A DNA stretch of 64,000 bases from Myxococcota bacterium. GTDB lineage: Bacteria > Myxococcota_A > UBA9160 > UBA4427. Under the pieces are notes generated by a model. That model saw only the letters and a list, made by a program, of their open reading frames with translations. It was not told the DNA's origin and made no database searches. The translations under genes and the position numbers were made by a program. Positions 9,211 to 18,796 of the stretch are shown here, one piece after another (positions within the stretch are counted from its first letter, which is position 1; every line of letters starts with the position of its first letter). Location of the stretch: assembly GCA_029243605.1 (NCBI GenBank), contig JAQWRT010000005.1, positions 155,766 to 219,765 of the forward strand, given 5' to 3'.

Positions 9211-10248
9211 TCAGCCTCGTCCTGGGCCCGACCGGGCACGAACCGCGCTTCGACGAACGCTTCGACGCAGAAGCCGGCGCTTGGTAAAAGCCCGCCCCGC
9301 GCTACGAAAGGCCTGGGGGTAGGCGGCCAGGAGCGCGCGATCCCGAAAGAGCGCGTAGGCGAATCGAAAGACCTCCCAGACCAGAGTGACCGGAAGCCCC
9401 ACAAGGAATTTCCCGGCGGATTCATTCTTGATCCGCTGGAGATAGTAATTTTTGAACGAGTGACGCCGAACCCAGGCCGGCACGGCAAAACGCGTCGCCT
9501 TCTGCCAGCCCCGGGTGTGTTGGGCCCGGGCGGCGGGTTCGTAGTAGACCCGCCAACCGAGTGTCTGGCTTCGCCAGCACAGGTCCGTGTCTTCGTAATA
9601 GAGGAAGAAGTCCTCATCGAAGATTTCCCCCTCGATGGCGAGCTCGGGGAGTGCCGAGCAGCGCAGCAGCATGGCCGCGCCACTGGCCCCGAAGACGTAC
9701 TCCCCGCGATCGAATTGGCCGCGATCGAGGGCCTCGCTGCCCCGGTCCCGGGGTCGGCGATGGAGAGGCAGATCGATCCCCGCGCTATCGAGGGTGCGGC
9801 CGTCCCGGCGCAGCAACTTACCCGTGGCCAGGGCCGCGTCGGGGTGCCCGGCCAGCGCGTCGACCAGCGCGCGGGTAAAATCGGGCTCGAGGGTGATATC
9901 GGAATTGAGGAGCAGGATAAAATCCACCGAGAGCCCGCCCTCCCCGATGGCGGCGAGCAGACGATTGGCTCCGCTGGCGTATCCGAGATTGGGCGCGGTC
10001 AGGAAGCGGACCTCGGGATAGTCGCCTTCCAGAGCCGCGCGCTGGGCGCCGTCCCCGTCGACGTCCAACACCCAGACCCCCGCACTCGCCCGAACCTGGG
10101 CACTCACCGAGGCCAGGCACCCGGCGAGTTCGGCGTAGTCCCCGTAGTGGACGACGGCGACGCCATAGCGACCCTGGGAAGTCGGCGGTGGCGATTCGAG
10201 ATGCGAGGCAACCCCCTTCAATGGCTTTCCAACCTCCCCTCTCTCCAC
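9211..10248 (-). CDS. family 2 glycosyltransferase, rhamnosyltransferase-like
   Basis: A GT-A glycosyltransferase of the WbbL/rhamnosyltransferase type. Motifs: GVAVVHYGDYAELAGCLASV at the N terminus, APNLGYASGANRLL, FILLLNSDITLEPDF (the metal-binding aspartates), GASGAAMLLR, and EDFFLYYEDTDLCWR, which is diagnostic of this subgroup. The C-terminal 70 residues hold a hydrophobic, basic segment (FLVGLPVTLVWEVFRFAYALF) that may anchor it to the membrane. The start is uncertain: GTG 10248 is reported, but TTG 10221 has a better GGGGAGG site and TTG 10338 would overlap the TetR gene. It lies just behind the TetR gene on the same strand and may be its target. Confidence 0.8.
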   Translation of the reverse strand: MERGEVGKPLKGVASHLESPPPTSQGRYGVAVVHYGDYAELAGCLASVSAQVRASAGVWVLDVDGDGAQRAALEGDYPEVRFLTAPNLGYASGANRLLAAIGEGGLSVDFILLLNSDITLEPDFTRALVDALAGHPDAALATGKLLRRDGRTLDSAGIDLPLHRRPRDRGSEALDRGQFDRGEYVFGASGAAMLLRCSALPELAIEGEIFDEDFFLYYEDTDLCWRSQTLGWRVYYEPAARAQHTRGWQKATRFAVPAWVRRHSFKNYYLQRIKNESAGKFLVGLPVTLVWEVFRFAYALFRDRALLAAYPQAFRSAGRAFTKRRLLRRSVRRSAVRARSGPGRG

Positions 10249-10300
10249 CGCGCGCCGGCGCCGGGGAGGGCGCTCGGCAAGGCGCGGATCGCCGGGGAGA

Positions 10301-10924
10301 CTAGCGTCGGCACGCGAGGGCGGGATGAAGCCGCTCAAGGGTCGCGATCAAGTCTTCCCGGGACGGCGCCCCCGGCGCATCGAGCCACCAGAGCAGCAAC
10401 TGGCTCTGACCGGCATAGAAGAACCGGGCAGCGGCGGACACGTCGAGGCCCGGGTCGAGGTGTCCGGCCTCTCGAAGCGCGTGGAGGCGACTCTCCATGG
10501 CCCGGGTGGAAAGACCCAATGCCGGGCGCCCGCTTCCGGCTCCGGCATCGCCGGCGGCGAAGACGACTTTATAAAGCGCGGGGTTCGCCTCGGCGAAATC
10601 GACGAAGGCCTCGACCGTCGCGCGAACCTGCTCTTCGAGGGGGCGATCCTTCGCGTTCTGGCTGGCCCGGGCCAGATTTTCCTGGAGCGTCGAGAGCCCG
10701 GTGGTCACGAGCTCCCGGTGGAGGGCGAACTTGTCCTCGAAATGCGAATAGAAGGTGCCAACGCCGACACCCGAAGCCCGGGCGATGGTGTTGGTGTTGA
10801 CGTTTCCGAGCCCCCGATTCGCGAACATCTCGGCGCCAGCGGCGAGCAGGCGCGCCCGAGCGGCCCCACGCCGTCCTCCGGCGGGTTTCGATTTAGATAT
10901 CTGTATCGTATTATCTTCGGCCAC
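10301..10924 (-). CDS. TetR family transcriptional regulator
   Basis: A 207-residue repressor-type regulator. The N-terminal helix-turn-helix reads IARASGVGVGTFYSHFEDKFAL, the classic TetR recognition helix with YxHFxxK. The C-terminal ligand-binding part is helical and not recognisable to a specific effector; it contains LLLWWLDAPGAP near the end. The start is GTG without a clear ribosome site. The preceding 183-base gap also serves the divergent SurA-like gene, so autoregulation or control of that gene is possible; AGATA and TATCT half sites about 12 bases apart near the start codon could be an operator. The function remains unassigned. Confidence 0.85.
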   Translation of the reverse strand: MAEDNTIQISKSKPAGGRRGAARARLLAAGAEMFANRGLGNVNTNTIARASGVGVGTFYSHFEDKFALHRELVTTGLSTLQENLARASQNAKDRPLEEQVRATVEAFVDFAEANPALYKVVFAAGDAGAGSGRPALGLSTRAMESRLHALREAGHLDPGLDVSAAARFFYAGQSQLLLWWLDAPGAPSREDLIATLERLHPALACRR

Positions 10925-11107
10925 TTATGATTTTTATATCTCATTTCGTGCTCAAAGCCAAAAGCCGAGATCCTGGGCAAGCCCACACCCTCCCACCACC
11001 CCGGCTTGGGAACGGAAGCGACGCTGAGCCCGGGGAGGGGCAGCGGGGGTCCGCTAGGCTAGAATGAGAAAAGTGTCCTCACTCCCCGAGGGAAAAACGG
11101 AGAACTC

Positions 11108-12226
11108 GTGACCCAGATTCGCCTTGGCCCAGGGGCGGCCCCCCTGATCGCACAAGCCGCTTGCCCGGCGACCTCCCGTCGCCCCCGGCGCCGGCTGCCC
11201 GTCGCTACACCGGCGGCGCTCCACCTCCCCCTGGTTTTGACCGCCGTTTTCACCGCCGTTTTCACCGCCATTTTTGCCCTCGGAGCCCCCAGACCCTCCC
11301 AGGCCGCCGAGGTGCTGGTCGACGGCATCGCCGCCCAGGTCGGGCACCGTTACGTATTGGTTTCCGAAGTCGAATCCCTCGCCCGGCCCGTCGCCGAGCG
11401 CATGCGGAACGCCGGCGCGCCGGCATCCGATATTCTCAAGATGCGGAACGAAGCCCTGGGCCGCCTGATCGAAGAGAAGTTGATCGAAGGCGTGGTCGCG
11501 CGTCTTGAGATGGACGCCAGCCAGCAGGAGATCGACGACACCATCCGCGGCATCGCGGCGGATAACGGCCTGACCGTCGACCAACTCAAGGCAAGCGTCG
11601 AGAGCCACGGGCTCACCATGGCCGAATACAGAGGCAAGCTGAAGGGGGAGCTCGAACGCTCCCGGGTTCTGAATGCTCTGGTTCGCTCGCGCATTCGCAT
11701 CGAAACCGACGAACTCGAACTCGCCTACCTCGAGCGCTACGGCGATCAGCGCCAGGGCGGCGAGCAGGTCAACGTCCGGCACATCATGGTGGGCGCGGGG
11801 GAGGGCACCGGACGCGATGAGCGCACCGCCTGCCAGATCGCCCAGGATGCCGCCGACCAGATCCGAGCGGGTAAGGTCGAATTCGGAGAGATGGCCACAC
11901 GCACCACCGAGATGAACCCCGAGCAAGCCGGGGAACTCGGGTGGTATCACACCGACGAAATCGCCCCCTGGATGGCCACCACCGTCGCCGCCATGGAGGA
12001 GGGCGACGTCAGCGACGCGATCCCCATGCCCTTCGGCTGCAACGTGGTCCAACTCGCCGGCCGTCGAACCTACTCTCCGGTCAGCCTCGAGCAGGCCGAG
12101 CCCCAGCTTCGCGAAGAGATCTCACGGCGCAAGATGGAGAAGGAATACATGACCTGGCTCGATACCGTTCGCAAGCAGACCTATATCGCTCGCAAGGGAA
12201 TCTTCGCCGAGAACAAATCACGCTAG
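11108..12226 (+). CDS. SurA-like periplasmic chaperone with parvulin-type peptidyl-prolyl isomerase domain
   Basis: The 372-residue protein has a long basic N terminus followed by a hydrophobic segment ending PRPSQA, a likely signal peptide that would export it to the periplasm. A SurA N-terminal helical domain (about 60-190, including LGRLIEEKLIEGVV) precedes a rotamase domain starting VNVRHIMVGAG and containing GELGWYHTDEIAP and FGCNVVQLAGRR. The role would be folding of outer-membrane proteins. The GTG start has GGAG 5 bases upstream. The signal-peptide region is encoded by a near-perfect 12-base repeat (about 11241-11275), giving AVFTAVFTAIF, a possible slippage site. The stop codon shares one base with the uvrA start. 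Confidence 0.85.
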   Translation: MTQIRLGPGAAPLIAQAACPATSRRPRRRLPVATPAALHLPLVLTAVFTAVFTAIFALGAPRPSQAAEVLVDGIAAQVGHRYVLVSEVESLARPVAERMRNAGAPASDILKMRNEALGRLIEEKLIEGVVARLEMDASQQEIDDTIRGIAADNGLTVDQLKASVESHGLTMAEYRGKLKGELERSRVLNALVRSRIRIETDELELAYLERYGDQRQGGEQVNVRHIMVGAGEGTGRDERTACQIAQDAADQIRAGKVEFGEMATRTTEMNPEQAGELGWYHTDEIAPWMATTVAAMEEGDVSDAIPMPFGCNVVQLAGRRTYSPVSLEQAEPQLREEISRRKMEKEYMTWLDTVRKQTYIARKGIFAENKSR

Positions 12227-15156
12227 TGAGTTCCGTTCCCAACCTGCTTCAATCGATCCCCGGGCTCGGCCGCGCCACCCAGCACGACGAGGTAGTCGTC
12301 CACGGCGCGCGCACCCACAACCTGCGCGGGGTCAACGTCCGGATCCCTCGAAACCGTTTGGTCGTCCTGACCGGACCCTCGGGCTCGGGAAAATCAAGCC
12401 TGGCCTTCGACACCCTCTACGCCGAGGGCCAGCGACGCTACGTCGAATCCCTTTCCCCCTATGCGCGACAATTTCTCGACCAACTCGAGAAACCCGATGT
12501 GGATGCCATCGATGGGCTCTCCCCGGCGCTCTCCATCGAACAACGCAGCATCGGGCGTAGCCCCCGAAGCACCGTGGGGACGGCGACGGAGATTTCAGAT
12601 TATCTCAGGCTCCTCTTCGCGAGGGCAGGGCACCCCCACTGCCCGGATTGTGGAAGCGCCATCGCGCCCCAAACTCTCGGCGAGATGACCGATCGTGTCC
12701 TGGCCTTGGCCGAGGGCAGCCGGGTGCAGATCCTGGCCCCCGTGATCCGTGGCCGAAAGGGGGCCTACCGCAAGAAACTCGAAGAGATGCGACGACGAGG
12801 CTATGTCTACGCCCGCATCGACGGCGTCATGCGTGAACTCGAAGAGGATATTCAACTCGCGCGTCAGGCCCGGCACGAGATCGAGTTTGTCGTCGACCGG
12901 CTGATCGTTCGAGATTCCGCGCGCTCCCGGATCGAGGACTCACTCCAGACGGCGCTCGAACTCGCCGACGGCTTGGCCATCGTTCTCTCGGGCCCGAGCC
13001 GAGAGGCGAAAACGAAGTCAGCCAAAGAATCCGAGTGGCTGCTCTCGCGCTCCAGCGCCTGTGCAGAGTGCGGCATCTCCCTGCCGGAAATCGCCCCCCG
13101 GCTCTTCTCGTTCAACAACCCGGCCGGCGCGTGCCCCGATTGTGACGGACTCGGCGTCATCCCGCGTTTCGAGGAAGCTCTGATCATTTCAGACCCGGCG
13201 AAGCCCTTGCGGGAGGCCATCGAACCCTGGCAGCAAAAGCGGAACGCCCGCTATTACGCCCAGGTTCTGGCCGACCTCGCCGAACACTTGGACCTCCCAC
13301 TGGACACGTCCTGGGAAAAGCTCCCGCCCAAGGCGCGAAAGCTGATCCTGAGCGGTGAACCCCGGCAGGAAATCGCTTTTTCCGTCGGCGAGAAACCCAC
13401 GCGCTCGGGCCGGCCGCGCAAGACAAAAGCGCGACGCGCCTGGCTCGGGGTCATCGACGAACTTCAAAGACGCGAGGACACGAAACTCGAACGCTTTCAA
13501 CAGCGCGTGCCGTGCGAGCCGTGTGGAGGCGCCCGGCTCTGCCCCGAAGCTCGCAGTGTGCGCCTCGACGGCCGCGCTATCCATGAACTCTGCGCACTCT
13601 CCATCGCCGACTTACGAATTTTTCTCGAAGGTCTCGAGGAGCGCCTGGCGGCGGGCCCCGCGACCCCGAGTGGAAAGCTCGAGGTGGCTGGCCGAGTGGG
13701 AATCGAAATCCGCGAGCGCCTGGCCTTCCTCGCCGACGTCGGGCTCGACTACCTCAGCCTGGATCGACCGAGCGCAACGCTCTCCGGCGGAGAGGCCCAG
13801 CGAATTCGTCTGGCGACCCAGATCGGATCGTCGATGCTCGGTGTTCTCTATATCCTCGACGAACCCTCCATCGGGCTCCACGCCCGAGACAACGCCCGGC
13901 TGCTGGCCAGTCTGGTCCGCCTGCGCGACAACGGGAATAGCGTGGTGGTCGTAGAGCACGACGAAGCCACCATTCGCTCCGCCGACCACGTGATCGATAT
14001 GGGACCCGGCGCCGGCATCCACGGCGGACACGTCGTCGCCCAAGGCTCCCCCGATGCCCTGGCGAAAAATCCCGACTCGCCCACCGGCGCCTGGTTGGCC
14101 GGCCGTGAAAGCATCGCTCCCCCGGATGCCACCCCCCGCCGCCGCCAGGAACAAGGCGCCTCGATCCAACTGCGAGGCTGCCGTGCCAATAACCTCAAGG
14201 GGGTCGACCTTGAGGTCAAGCTCGGCACCTTGACCGTGGTCACCGGCGTGTCGGGTTCGGGAAAATCCAGCCTGGTGAACACAACACTTCAACGCGCGCT
14301 TTCTTCGCGCCTCTATAACGCCACCCAGATACCCGGCGACTTCGACTCCCTCGAGGGTGAGGAGAGCATCGAGAAGTTGGTCAACGTCGACCAGAGCCCT
14401 ATCGGGCGAACCCCACGATCCAACCCGGCGACCTACTCGGGTGTATTCGGAGGCATCCGCCAACTCTTCAGCCAGGTTCCCGAATCTCGGGCCCGGGGCT
14501 ATGAACCGGGACGCTTTTCATTCAACGTCGCCGGGGGGCGCTGCGAGGCCTGTCAGGGTGGAGGCAGCTTGCGCGTGGAAATGCATTTTCTCCCCGACCT
14601 CTTCGTGACCTGCGAGGTCTGCGCCGGCAGGCGTTATAACCAGGAGACCCTGGGCATTACGTATAAGGGTCGCAGCATCGCCGACGTCCTCGAGATGACC
14701 GCCGAGGAAGCCGTCGTCTTGATGGAGAATGTGCCCTCGGTACGCCGCCCGCTCCAGGCGCTCATTGACGTAGGCCTCGAGTATGTTCGCCTCGGCCAGC
14801 CCGCCACCACCCTCTCCGGAGGCGAAGCCCAGCGCGTGAAGCTCGCCCGAGAACTCGCTCGCCGCAGCAGCGGCCGGACCCTCTATCTTCTCGACGAACC
14901 CACCACCGGACTTCATCTTTCGGATGTAAAGCGTCTGTTGGAATTATTGCAGCGACTCGTCGACCGAGGGAATACAGTTCTGGTCATCGAGCACCATTTG
15001 GACGTCATCAAGAGCGCGGACGTCGTCATCGACATGGGGCCCGAGGGCGGGGCGGGAGGCGGCGAAATCGTCGTCTCGGGAAGCCCAAGAGAAGTCGCCG
15101 ACTCACCCAAATCGCACACAGGGAAAGCCCTGGCCGAACTCTTCGCTTCAAAGTGA
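12226..15156 (+). CDS. uvrA: excinuclease ABC subunit UvrA
   Basis: UvrA is the damage-recognition ATPase of nucleotide excision repair and works as a dimer with UvrB; Mfd hands lesions to it. The 976 residues contain both ABC modules: Walker [13 protein letters not shown] and [12 protein letters not shown], signatures [16 protein letters not shown] and [16 protein letters not shown], and Walker B motifs [12 protein letters not shown] and [12 protein letters not shown]. Zinc-binding cysteines are seen in [13 protein letters not shown] and [14 protein letters not shown]. The GTG start at 12226 shares one base with the TAG of the SurA-like gene, pointing to coupled translation; the conserved part begins about 20 residues later, so a slightly later start cannot be excluded. 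Confidence 0.96.
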   Translation: MSSVPNLLQSIPGLGRATQHDEVVVHGARTHNLRGVNVRIPRNRLVVLTGPSGSGKSSLAFDTLYAEGQRRYVESLSPYARQFLDQLEKPDVDAIDGLSPALSIEQRSIGRSPRSTVGTATEISDYLRLLFARAGHPHCPDCGSAIAPQTLGEMTDRVLALAEGSRVQILAPVIRGRKGAYRKKLEEMRRRGYVYARIDGVMRELEEDIQLARQARHEIEFVVDRLIVRDSARSRIEDSLQTALELADGLAIVLSGPSREAKTKSAKESEWLLSRSSACAECGISLPEIAPRLFSFNNPAGACPDCDGLGVIPRFEEALIISDPAKPLREAIEPWQQKRNARYYAQVLADLAEHLDLPLDTSWEKLPPKARKLILSGEPRQEIAFSVGEKPTRSGRPRKTKARRAWLGVIDELQRREDTKLERFQQRVPCEPCGGARLCPEARSVRLDGRAIHELCALSIADLRIFLEGLEERLAAGPATPSGKLEVAGRVGIEIRERLAFLADVGLDYLSLDRPSATLSGGEAQRIRLATQIGSSMLGVLYILDEPSIGLHARDNARLLASLVRLRDNGNSVVVVEHDEATIRSADHVIDMGPGAGIHGGHVVAQGSPDALAKNPDSPTGAWLAGRESIAPPDATPRRRQEQGASIQLRGCRANNLKGVDLEVKLGTLTVVTGVSGSGKSSLVNTTLQRALSSRLYNATQIPGDFDSLEGEESIEKLVNVDQSPIGRTPRSNPATYSGVFGGIRQLFSQVPESRARGYEPGRFSFNVAGGRCEACQGGGSLRVEMHFLPDLFVTCEVCAGRRYNQETLGITYKGRSIADVLEMTAEEAVVLMENVPSVRRPLQALIDVGLEYVRLGQPATTLSGGEAQRVKLARELARRSSGRTLYLLDEPTTGLHLSDVKRLLELLQRLVDRGNTVLVIEHHLDVIKSADVVIDMGPEGGAGGGEIVVSGSPREVADSPKSHTGKALAELFASK

Positions 15157-15244
15157 ACTCACCATCGGATAGAGTTGAGCCCCCGAAAGCCACCACCGGC
15201 TCCGACGCTCCCCCGGAGATAGGAAAAGATCGGCAACCGAGTCC

Positions 15245-16180
15245 ATGACCGAACCCGTACAACCCCAGCGATCCAGGCCCTTAGAGCCCGAGGATATTTT
15301 CCCAGGCCCCTTCGCCGCTTTCATGCTCGCCCTCGCCGGTCTCTTCGCGGCCTCGTTCGTGGCGTCCATCGCAATCGCCAGCGGCTTGATCGAGCGTTCT
15401 TCCATCACCGCCGCCATGGGGGTCGGCTACGCCCTGGGACTCGGAGGAATGGCGACTCTTGCCAGCCAACGCGTCCCCCAACCCCACTCCCTCCGACTCG
15501 GCCTGCAAGGCTTCTCACCCCAGATTCTCGGGGCCCTCCTCTGTCTACTGCCCGTGGTCTTCCTCGTCAGCGAACTCGATAACTACTGGAAGATCCTGAT
15601 GCCCATCACCCCCGAGTTCGAAGAACTCCGAGAGGAGATGGAAGCGCTAATGAAGCCCGACTCACCCTACGCCCTGGCCGAGACGACGACGGTCGCCTTG
15701 GGAATAGTTCCCATCGTGGAGGGTTTCTTTTTCTTCGGAGTCATCCTTCAGGGCCTGGTGGACCGACTGGGCCGACTCCGCGGGCTCTTCCTCACCGCTG
15801 TTCTCTATTCCTTGGTCCACTTCCCAGCGTCGGGCGCTCCGGGCGATACCCTCGTCCCCCTCACCACCTGGCTGACCCTCGGCGCTTTAATGGGCCTGGC
15901 ACGCCTGGCCAGCGGCTCCATCCTGCCGCCCATCCTGCTGGCCACTGCCTTTTCCGCCATTCACCTCGCAGCGGATCTCGGGCGAGACTCCCTCCCGATA
16001 CCCGGCTTCAATGCACCCGGCGCCCATACCTCGGGCACCATTCTGATCGTCGCTTTGATCTCGGTCACCCTGGGCGTCCGCCAACTCTGGGCCGAGGCCC
16101 TCGAGCGCCCCTTCCGCCTGCCGATCCCCGAAGAAGTCCCCAAGCCCACGAACGACGACGACCACTCGTTCTTCCCTTGA
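15245..16180 (+). CDS. CPBP/CAAX-like intramembrane protein with degenerate catalytic motif
   Basis: A 311-residue polytopic membrane protein with about eight hydrophobic segments and a charged C terminus. It resembles CPBP (Abi, CAAX-prenyl-protease-like) glutamic endopeptidases: IVEGFFFFGVILQGL (about residue 158) aligns with motif 1 EExxxR, LYSLVHFP with the FxxxH motif and FSAIHLAADLG with the last His motif. In motif 1 the second Glu is Gly and the Arg is Phe, so normal proteolysis looks unlikely while both histidines remain. It lies 88 bases after uvrA and is convergent with tmk after 5 bases. Role unknown; a non-catalytic membrane scaffold is one option. Confidence 0.6.
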   Translation: MTEPVQPQRSRPLEPEDIFPGPFAAFMLALAGLFAASFVASIAIASGLIERSSITAAMGVGYALGLGGMATLASQRVPQPHSLRLGLQGFSPQILGALLCLLPVVFLVSELDNYWKILMPITPEFEELREEMEALMKPDSPYALAETTTVALGIVPIVEGFFFFGVILQGLVDRLGRLRGLFLTAVLYSLVHFPASGAPGDTLVPLTTWLTLGALMGLARLASGSILPPILLATAFSAIHLAADLGRDSLPIPGFNAPGAHTSGTILIVALISVTLGVRQLWAEALERPFRLPIPEEVPKPTNDDDHSFFP

Positions 16181-16185
16181 AGGGT

Positions 16186-16791
16186 TCAGCCCGCGCCGAG
16201 CCACGGCTCGAGGGCGCGAAGAATTCCCGCATGCACCTGCTCGGGTGAACCCGTCGCCGGAACCCGGATCAGATAGGGCAGATCGAGTTCGGCGTAGATC
16301 TCCGCGACCCGAGCCAGGAAATCTTCGTGCTCGTAGGACCGGTTGAGTTCGCCCCCGCGCGCGACAACCCGACCGAGACCTTCCTGGGCGCTCGCCTCGA
16401 GAAGGATCGCCGCGGTGGGCGCAGGGAAGAGCGCCTCGTTGCGCGCCAGAATCGCCCCGGGCTCCAGGCCTCGAGCGCCCTGATAGGCGACGTTCGAAAG
16501 GTAGTAGCGATCGCTCAGGACGACTTCGCCCCGGGCCAAAGCGGGCTCGATCAGGTCGCGAACGTGCTCCCGTCGGTCCTCGACGAAGAGAGCGAGCTCC
16601 TCCTCCAGAGAAAGGGGCGCCCCCTCGCTTGAGAGCTGGCGGATTCTCGTGCCGTGGGGGCCCGACGTGGGTTCTCGCGTCGTCTGGACCACTCGCCCCC
16701 GGCCGCGCAGGAAAGCGGCGAGCCGCTCGACCTGGGTGCTCTTGCCGGCTCCATCAATTCCCTCGAAGACGATCAGCCATCCCTTTTCCAA
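16186..16791 (-). CDS. tmk: thymidylate kinase
   Basis: The 201-residue enzyme phosphorylates dTMP to dTDP with ATP, an essential step of dTTP supply. Motifs: P-loop FEGIDGAGKSTQ at about residue 9, the substrate-binding TTREPTSGPHGTRIR, VVLSDRYYLSNVAYQGARGL with the DR(Y) motif, and the lid region LGRVVARGGELNRSYEHEDF. Starting at TTG 16791, after two GGAG sites, gives normal length and puts the P-loop at the proper distance; longer starts would add a low-complexity tail. It is convergent with the CPBP-like gene and lies 460 bases after the atpE operon end, so it probably has its own promoter. Confidence 0.93.
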   Translation of the reverse strand: MEKGWLIVFEGIDGAGKSTQVERLAAFLRGRGRVVQTTREPTSGPHGTRIRQLSSEGAPLSLEEELALFVEDRREHVRDLIEPALARGEVVLSDRYYLSNVAYQGARGLEPGAILARNEALFPAPTAAILLEASAQEGLGRVVARGGELNRSYEHEDFLARVAEIYAELDLPYLIRVPATGSPEQVHAGILRALEPWLGAG

Positions 16792-17251
16792 AGTCTCCGA
16801 GTCTCCCCATGCCCACCGTTGACCGCGGGCGAAGTCTGACACGCCCCCCCAGCCGCGTCGAGCGAGGCTCGAGCCCGGGCAAACGAAGCCCCCGGGCGAC
16901 GGGGCTCGTGGGTACACATGGGCACCCAGCCCGGAGCTCTCGCTCACGGGCTCGCCCAACCCCCCAAAAGCGGCACGCGAATTGCTCTACTCGGGGGTGT
17001 CGTCGCGAGACGATGATCCGCCCCACCCCTCTAACGGGACCGGGGGTTGGCGGGTGCCGAGTCGCCGGGTGGAGGCACAGGGTTCGAGGGGGCTCTGAAC
17101 GGGGTGAAGCCTCTTCGAGCCTTCACCCGGCGTCTCAAGCCGCGGATACATTTCGAGCCACCGCGGCCTGGGCCCTCGTGGATCGCTTTCCGGCTTTCCG
17201 GGGCGTGTTTCCTGTGCCCCGGAAAGCCGGCGAACTCTCAGCTGGCGCAGA
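16792..17251. other. gap between tmk and atpE
   Basis: 460 bases upstream of tmk and downstream of atpE, both on the minus strand. It holds the perfect hairpin described at 17190-17230 and otherwise GC-rich sequence with no frame that looks coding. The tmk promoter should lie in its left half. Confidence 0.5.
17190..17230 (-). terminator. perfect 15-bp hairpin after atpE
   Basis: The 15-base arm 17190-17204 is exactly complementary to 17216-17230 with an 11-base loop, 21 bases past the atpE stop. It is placed as an operon terminator or 3' mRNA stabiliser, but no T tract follows on either strand. Confidence 0.5.
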
Positions 17252-17575
17252 TCAGGGCGCGAGCTGAAACGCGATCACCAACGCATAAATCGCGATGGAT
17301 TCGATGAGCACCATACCGAGAATGAAGGTGGTGAACATCGTGCCCGCGGCGCCGGGATTGCGAGCAATCCCCGCCGTGGTGTTGCCGCCGATCAAGCCCA
17401 TGCCGATGCCGCAGCCAAGACCGGCCACGCCAATGGCGATACCTGCACCTATGGCTTTGCCGGCGTTCATGCCGTCATCGGCACCTCCCGCCGCATCGCC
17501 ACCGGCCGCCAGGGCCAATGCCGGGACCGCCATCATCACGAGCAACCAAAAAATCGTACGAATAAGGGTCTTCAA
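17252..17575 (-). CDS. atpE: ATP synthase F0 subunit c
   Basis: The 107-residue proteolipid forms the ion-carrying rotor ring. After a 23-residue signal-like N terminus (MKTLIRTIFWLLVMMAVPAL..ALAA) and a Gly/Asp-rich spacer come two membrane helices joined by the polar loop ARNP (71-74). The ion-binding carboxylate is Glu92 in GMVLIESIAIY. At the place where sodium-type rings have Gln (15 residues before the loop proline) this protein has Met59, so proton use is more likely although Glu-Ser is retained. The N-terminal extension is longer than in E. coli (79 residues). It is the last gene of atpZ-atpI-atpB-atpE and ends at a strong hairpin. Confidence 0.95.
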   Translation of the reverse strand: MKTLIRTIFWLLVMMAVPALALAAGGDAAGGADDGMNAGKAIGAGIAIGVAGLGCGIGMGLIGGNTTAGIARNPGAAGTMFTTFILGMVLIESIAIYALVIAFQLAP

Positions 17576-17632
17576 GTTCTTCTCCTTCCGAGCTGATGCG
17601 CCGGGCTTCGCCCGGACGGTGAAAAGTTCCCC

Positions 17633-18349
17633 CTAGTGGGGTTCTTCCAGTGCCTGGCCGATGTAGATCATCGTCAGCAAGGCGAAAACAAAGGCCTGTA
17701 GAAAGGCCACGAAAAGTCCGAGCCCCATGAACACCGCGGGCAGCACAAAGGGAACGAGCTTCAACCAGGCCATGACCAGAGCATGGTCGGCGAACATGTT
17801 GGCGATCAAACGCACGGTGAGCGTAAGAATTCGAGCGAGGTGGAGCACGACCTCGAGCGGCAGAAAGATCGGGGCCAGGACGCGAACATGGTAATGCGTG
17901 CCGCCGATTTCGAGATTCATCAGGGATGGGCCCATGAACTGGTAGATGTATTTCCACCCGTGCTGACGAATGCCGACGAAGTTGTAGGTCAGGAACGAAA
18001 TCGTCGCCCAGGCCAACGCCGTGTTCACGTCTCCCGTGGATCCATCGCCCAGACCGGGCACCAGCCCGGTGACGTTGCCCAATAGGATGAAGAAGAAAAG
18101 CGCCCCAACGATGGGGAAATAGGTTCGGTAGTTGTCACCGATAATCGCCTGAGCTTGCTCGGCTAGGCCTTCGACGAGAACCTCGAAGAGATTGCGAATC
18201 GAAACGCCCTCGTCGGGAAGCGCGCCCCCCTCGGCCGTCGCTAGACGGCTTCGAACGAGCAGGCCACCCGCGATCAGCACAATAAAGACCAAGGCCGTCG
18301 CCTGCCAAGTTTGCGAAAGGTGCTCTTCGAAGTAGCTGTAGAGATACAT
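17633..18349 (-). CDS. atpB: ATP synthase F0 subunit a
   Basis: The 238-residue stator channel protein provides the half-channels through which ions reach the c ring. The essential arginine is in LTVRLIANMFADHALV, and the conserved final helices LQAFVFALLTMIYIGQAL are present. Other landmarks are YFPIVGALFFFILLGNVTGLVPG and GPSLMNLEIGGTHYHVRVLAPIF. It lies between the atpI-like gene and atpE, each within about 60 bases. It is separated by 16 kb from the F1 and b/b' genes, a split I associate with deltaproteobacterial genomes. Confidence 0.96.
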   Translation of the reverse strand: MYLYSYFEEHLSQTWQATALVFIVLIAGGLLVRSRLATAEGGALPDEGVSIRNLFEVLVEGLAEQAQAIIGDNYRTYFPIVGALFFFILLGNVTGLVPGLGDGSTGDVNTALAWATISFLTYNFVGIRQHGWKYIYQFMGPSLMNLEIGGTHYHVRVLAPIFLPLEVVLHLARILTLTVRLIANMFADHALVMAWLKLVPFVLPAVFMGLGLFVAFLQAFVFALLTMIYIGQALEEPH

Positions 18350-18358
18350 AACGAGTTC

Positions 18359-18733
18359 CTAACTCTGCATCTGCGCGGAGCGACCGAAAGCTCTTCGCGA
18401 GGTCCAGATGAGTTGTGAAACCATGGGAACCGAGAGGCCAACAACGAGGCCAATGGGCGCAAGACCCAATTTCGTAAACAAGGCGAGCACGCCACCGAGA
18501 AAGCCAAGGCGAAGAAACCCCGAAAAGACCCAGGCGCCACCCCGCACGCCTCCGGACTCGGCGGCTTCAAAAAAGTAGACGGCGCCCTGATAAAGCCAGC
18601 GGTAATTCAGCAAACCGAGACTCGCACCCGCCAGTACCGCCACCCCCTCCTCCACCGAGCTCAAGACGCAGAAGAGCAGCGCTGCGAGCAGCCCTATTCC
18701 GATCATGAGTTTGATGGCGAAGTCCTGGTGCAC
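18359..18733 (-). CDS. atpI: ATP synthase subunit I-like protein
   Basis: A 124-residue membrane protein with four hydrophobic segments (MIGIGLLAALLFCVLSS, VAVLAGASLGLLNYRWLY, GFLRLGFLGGVLALF, PIGLVVGLSVPMVSQLIW). Size, topology and position directly before atpB match the I subunit, which is thought to help c-ring assembly or ion supply. The GASLGLLNYRWL segment corresponds to the conserved GxxxxxxNF-type motif. The GTG start has GAGG 7 bases upstream and the stop is 9 bases before atpB. Sequence conservation in this family is low, so the call relies strongly on context. Confidence 0.8.
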   Translation of the reverse strand: MHQDFAIKLMIGIGLLAALLFCVLSSVEEGVAVLAGASLGLLNYRWLYQGAVYFFEAAESGGVRGGAWVFSGFLRLGFLGGVLALFTKLGLAPIGLVVGLSVPMVSQLIWTSRRAFGRSAQMQS

Positions 18734-18796
18734 GTGAATCCTCTTCAGCTTCTTTCTATCTACTTCGTACTCTTGGCTTGGTGCTCCCGCCGGTTT

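Noticed and set aside
17252..17575. sodium-binding signature in subunit c
   Set aside because: The key Gln is replaced by Met59, so the sodium motif is incomplete despite Glu-Ser.
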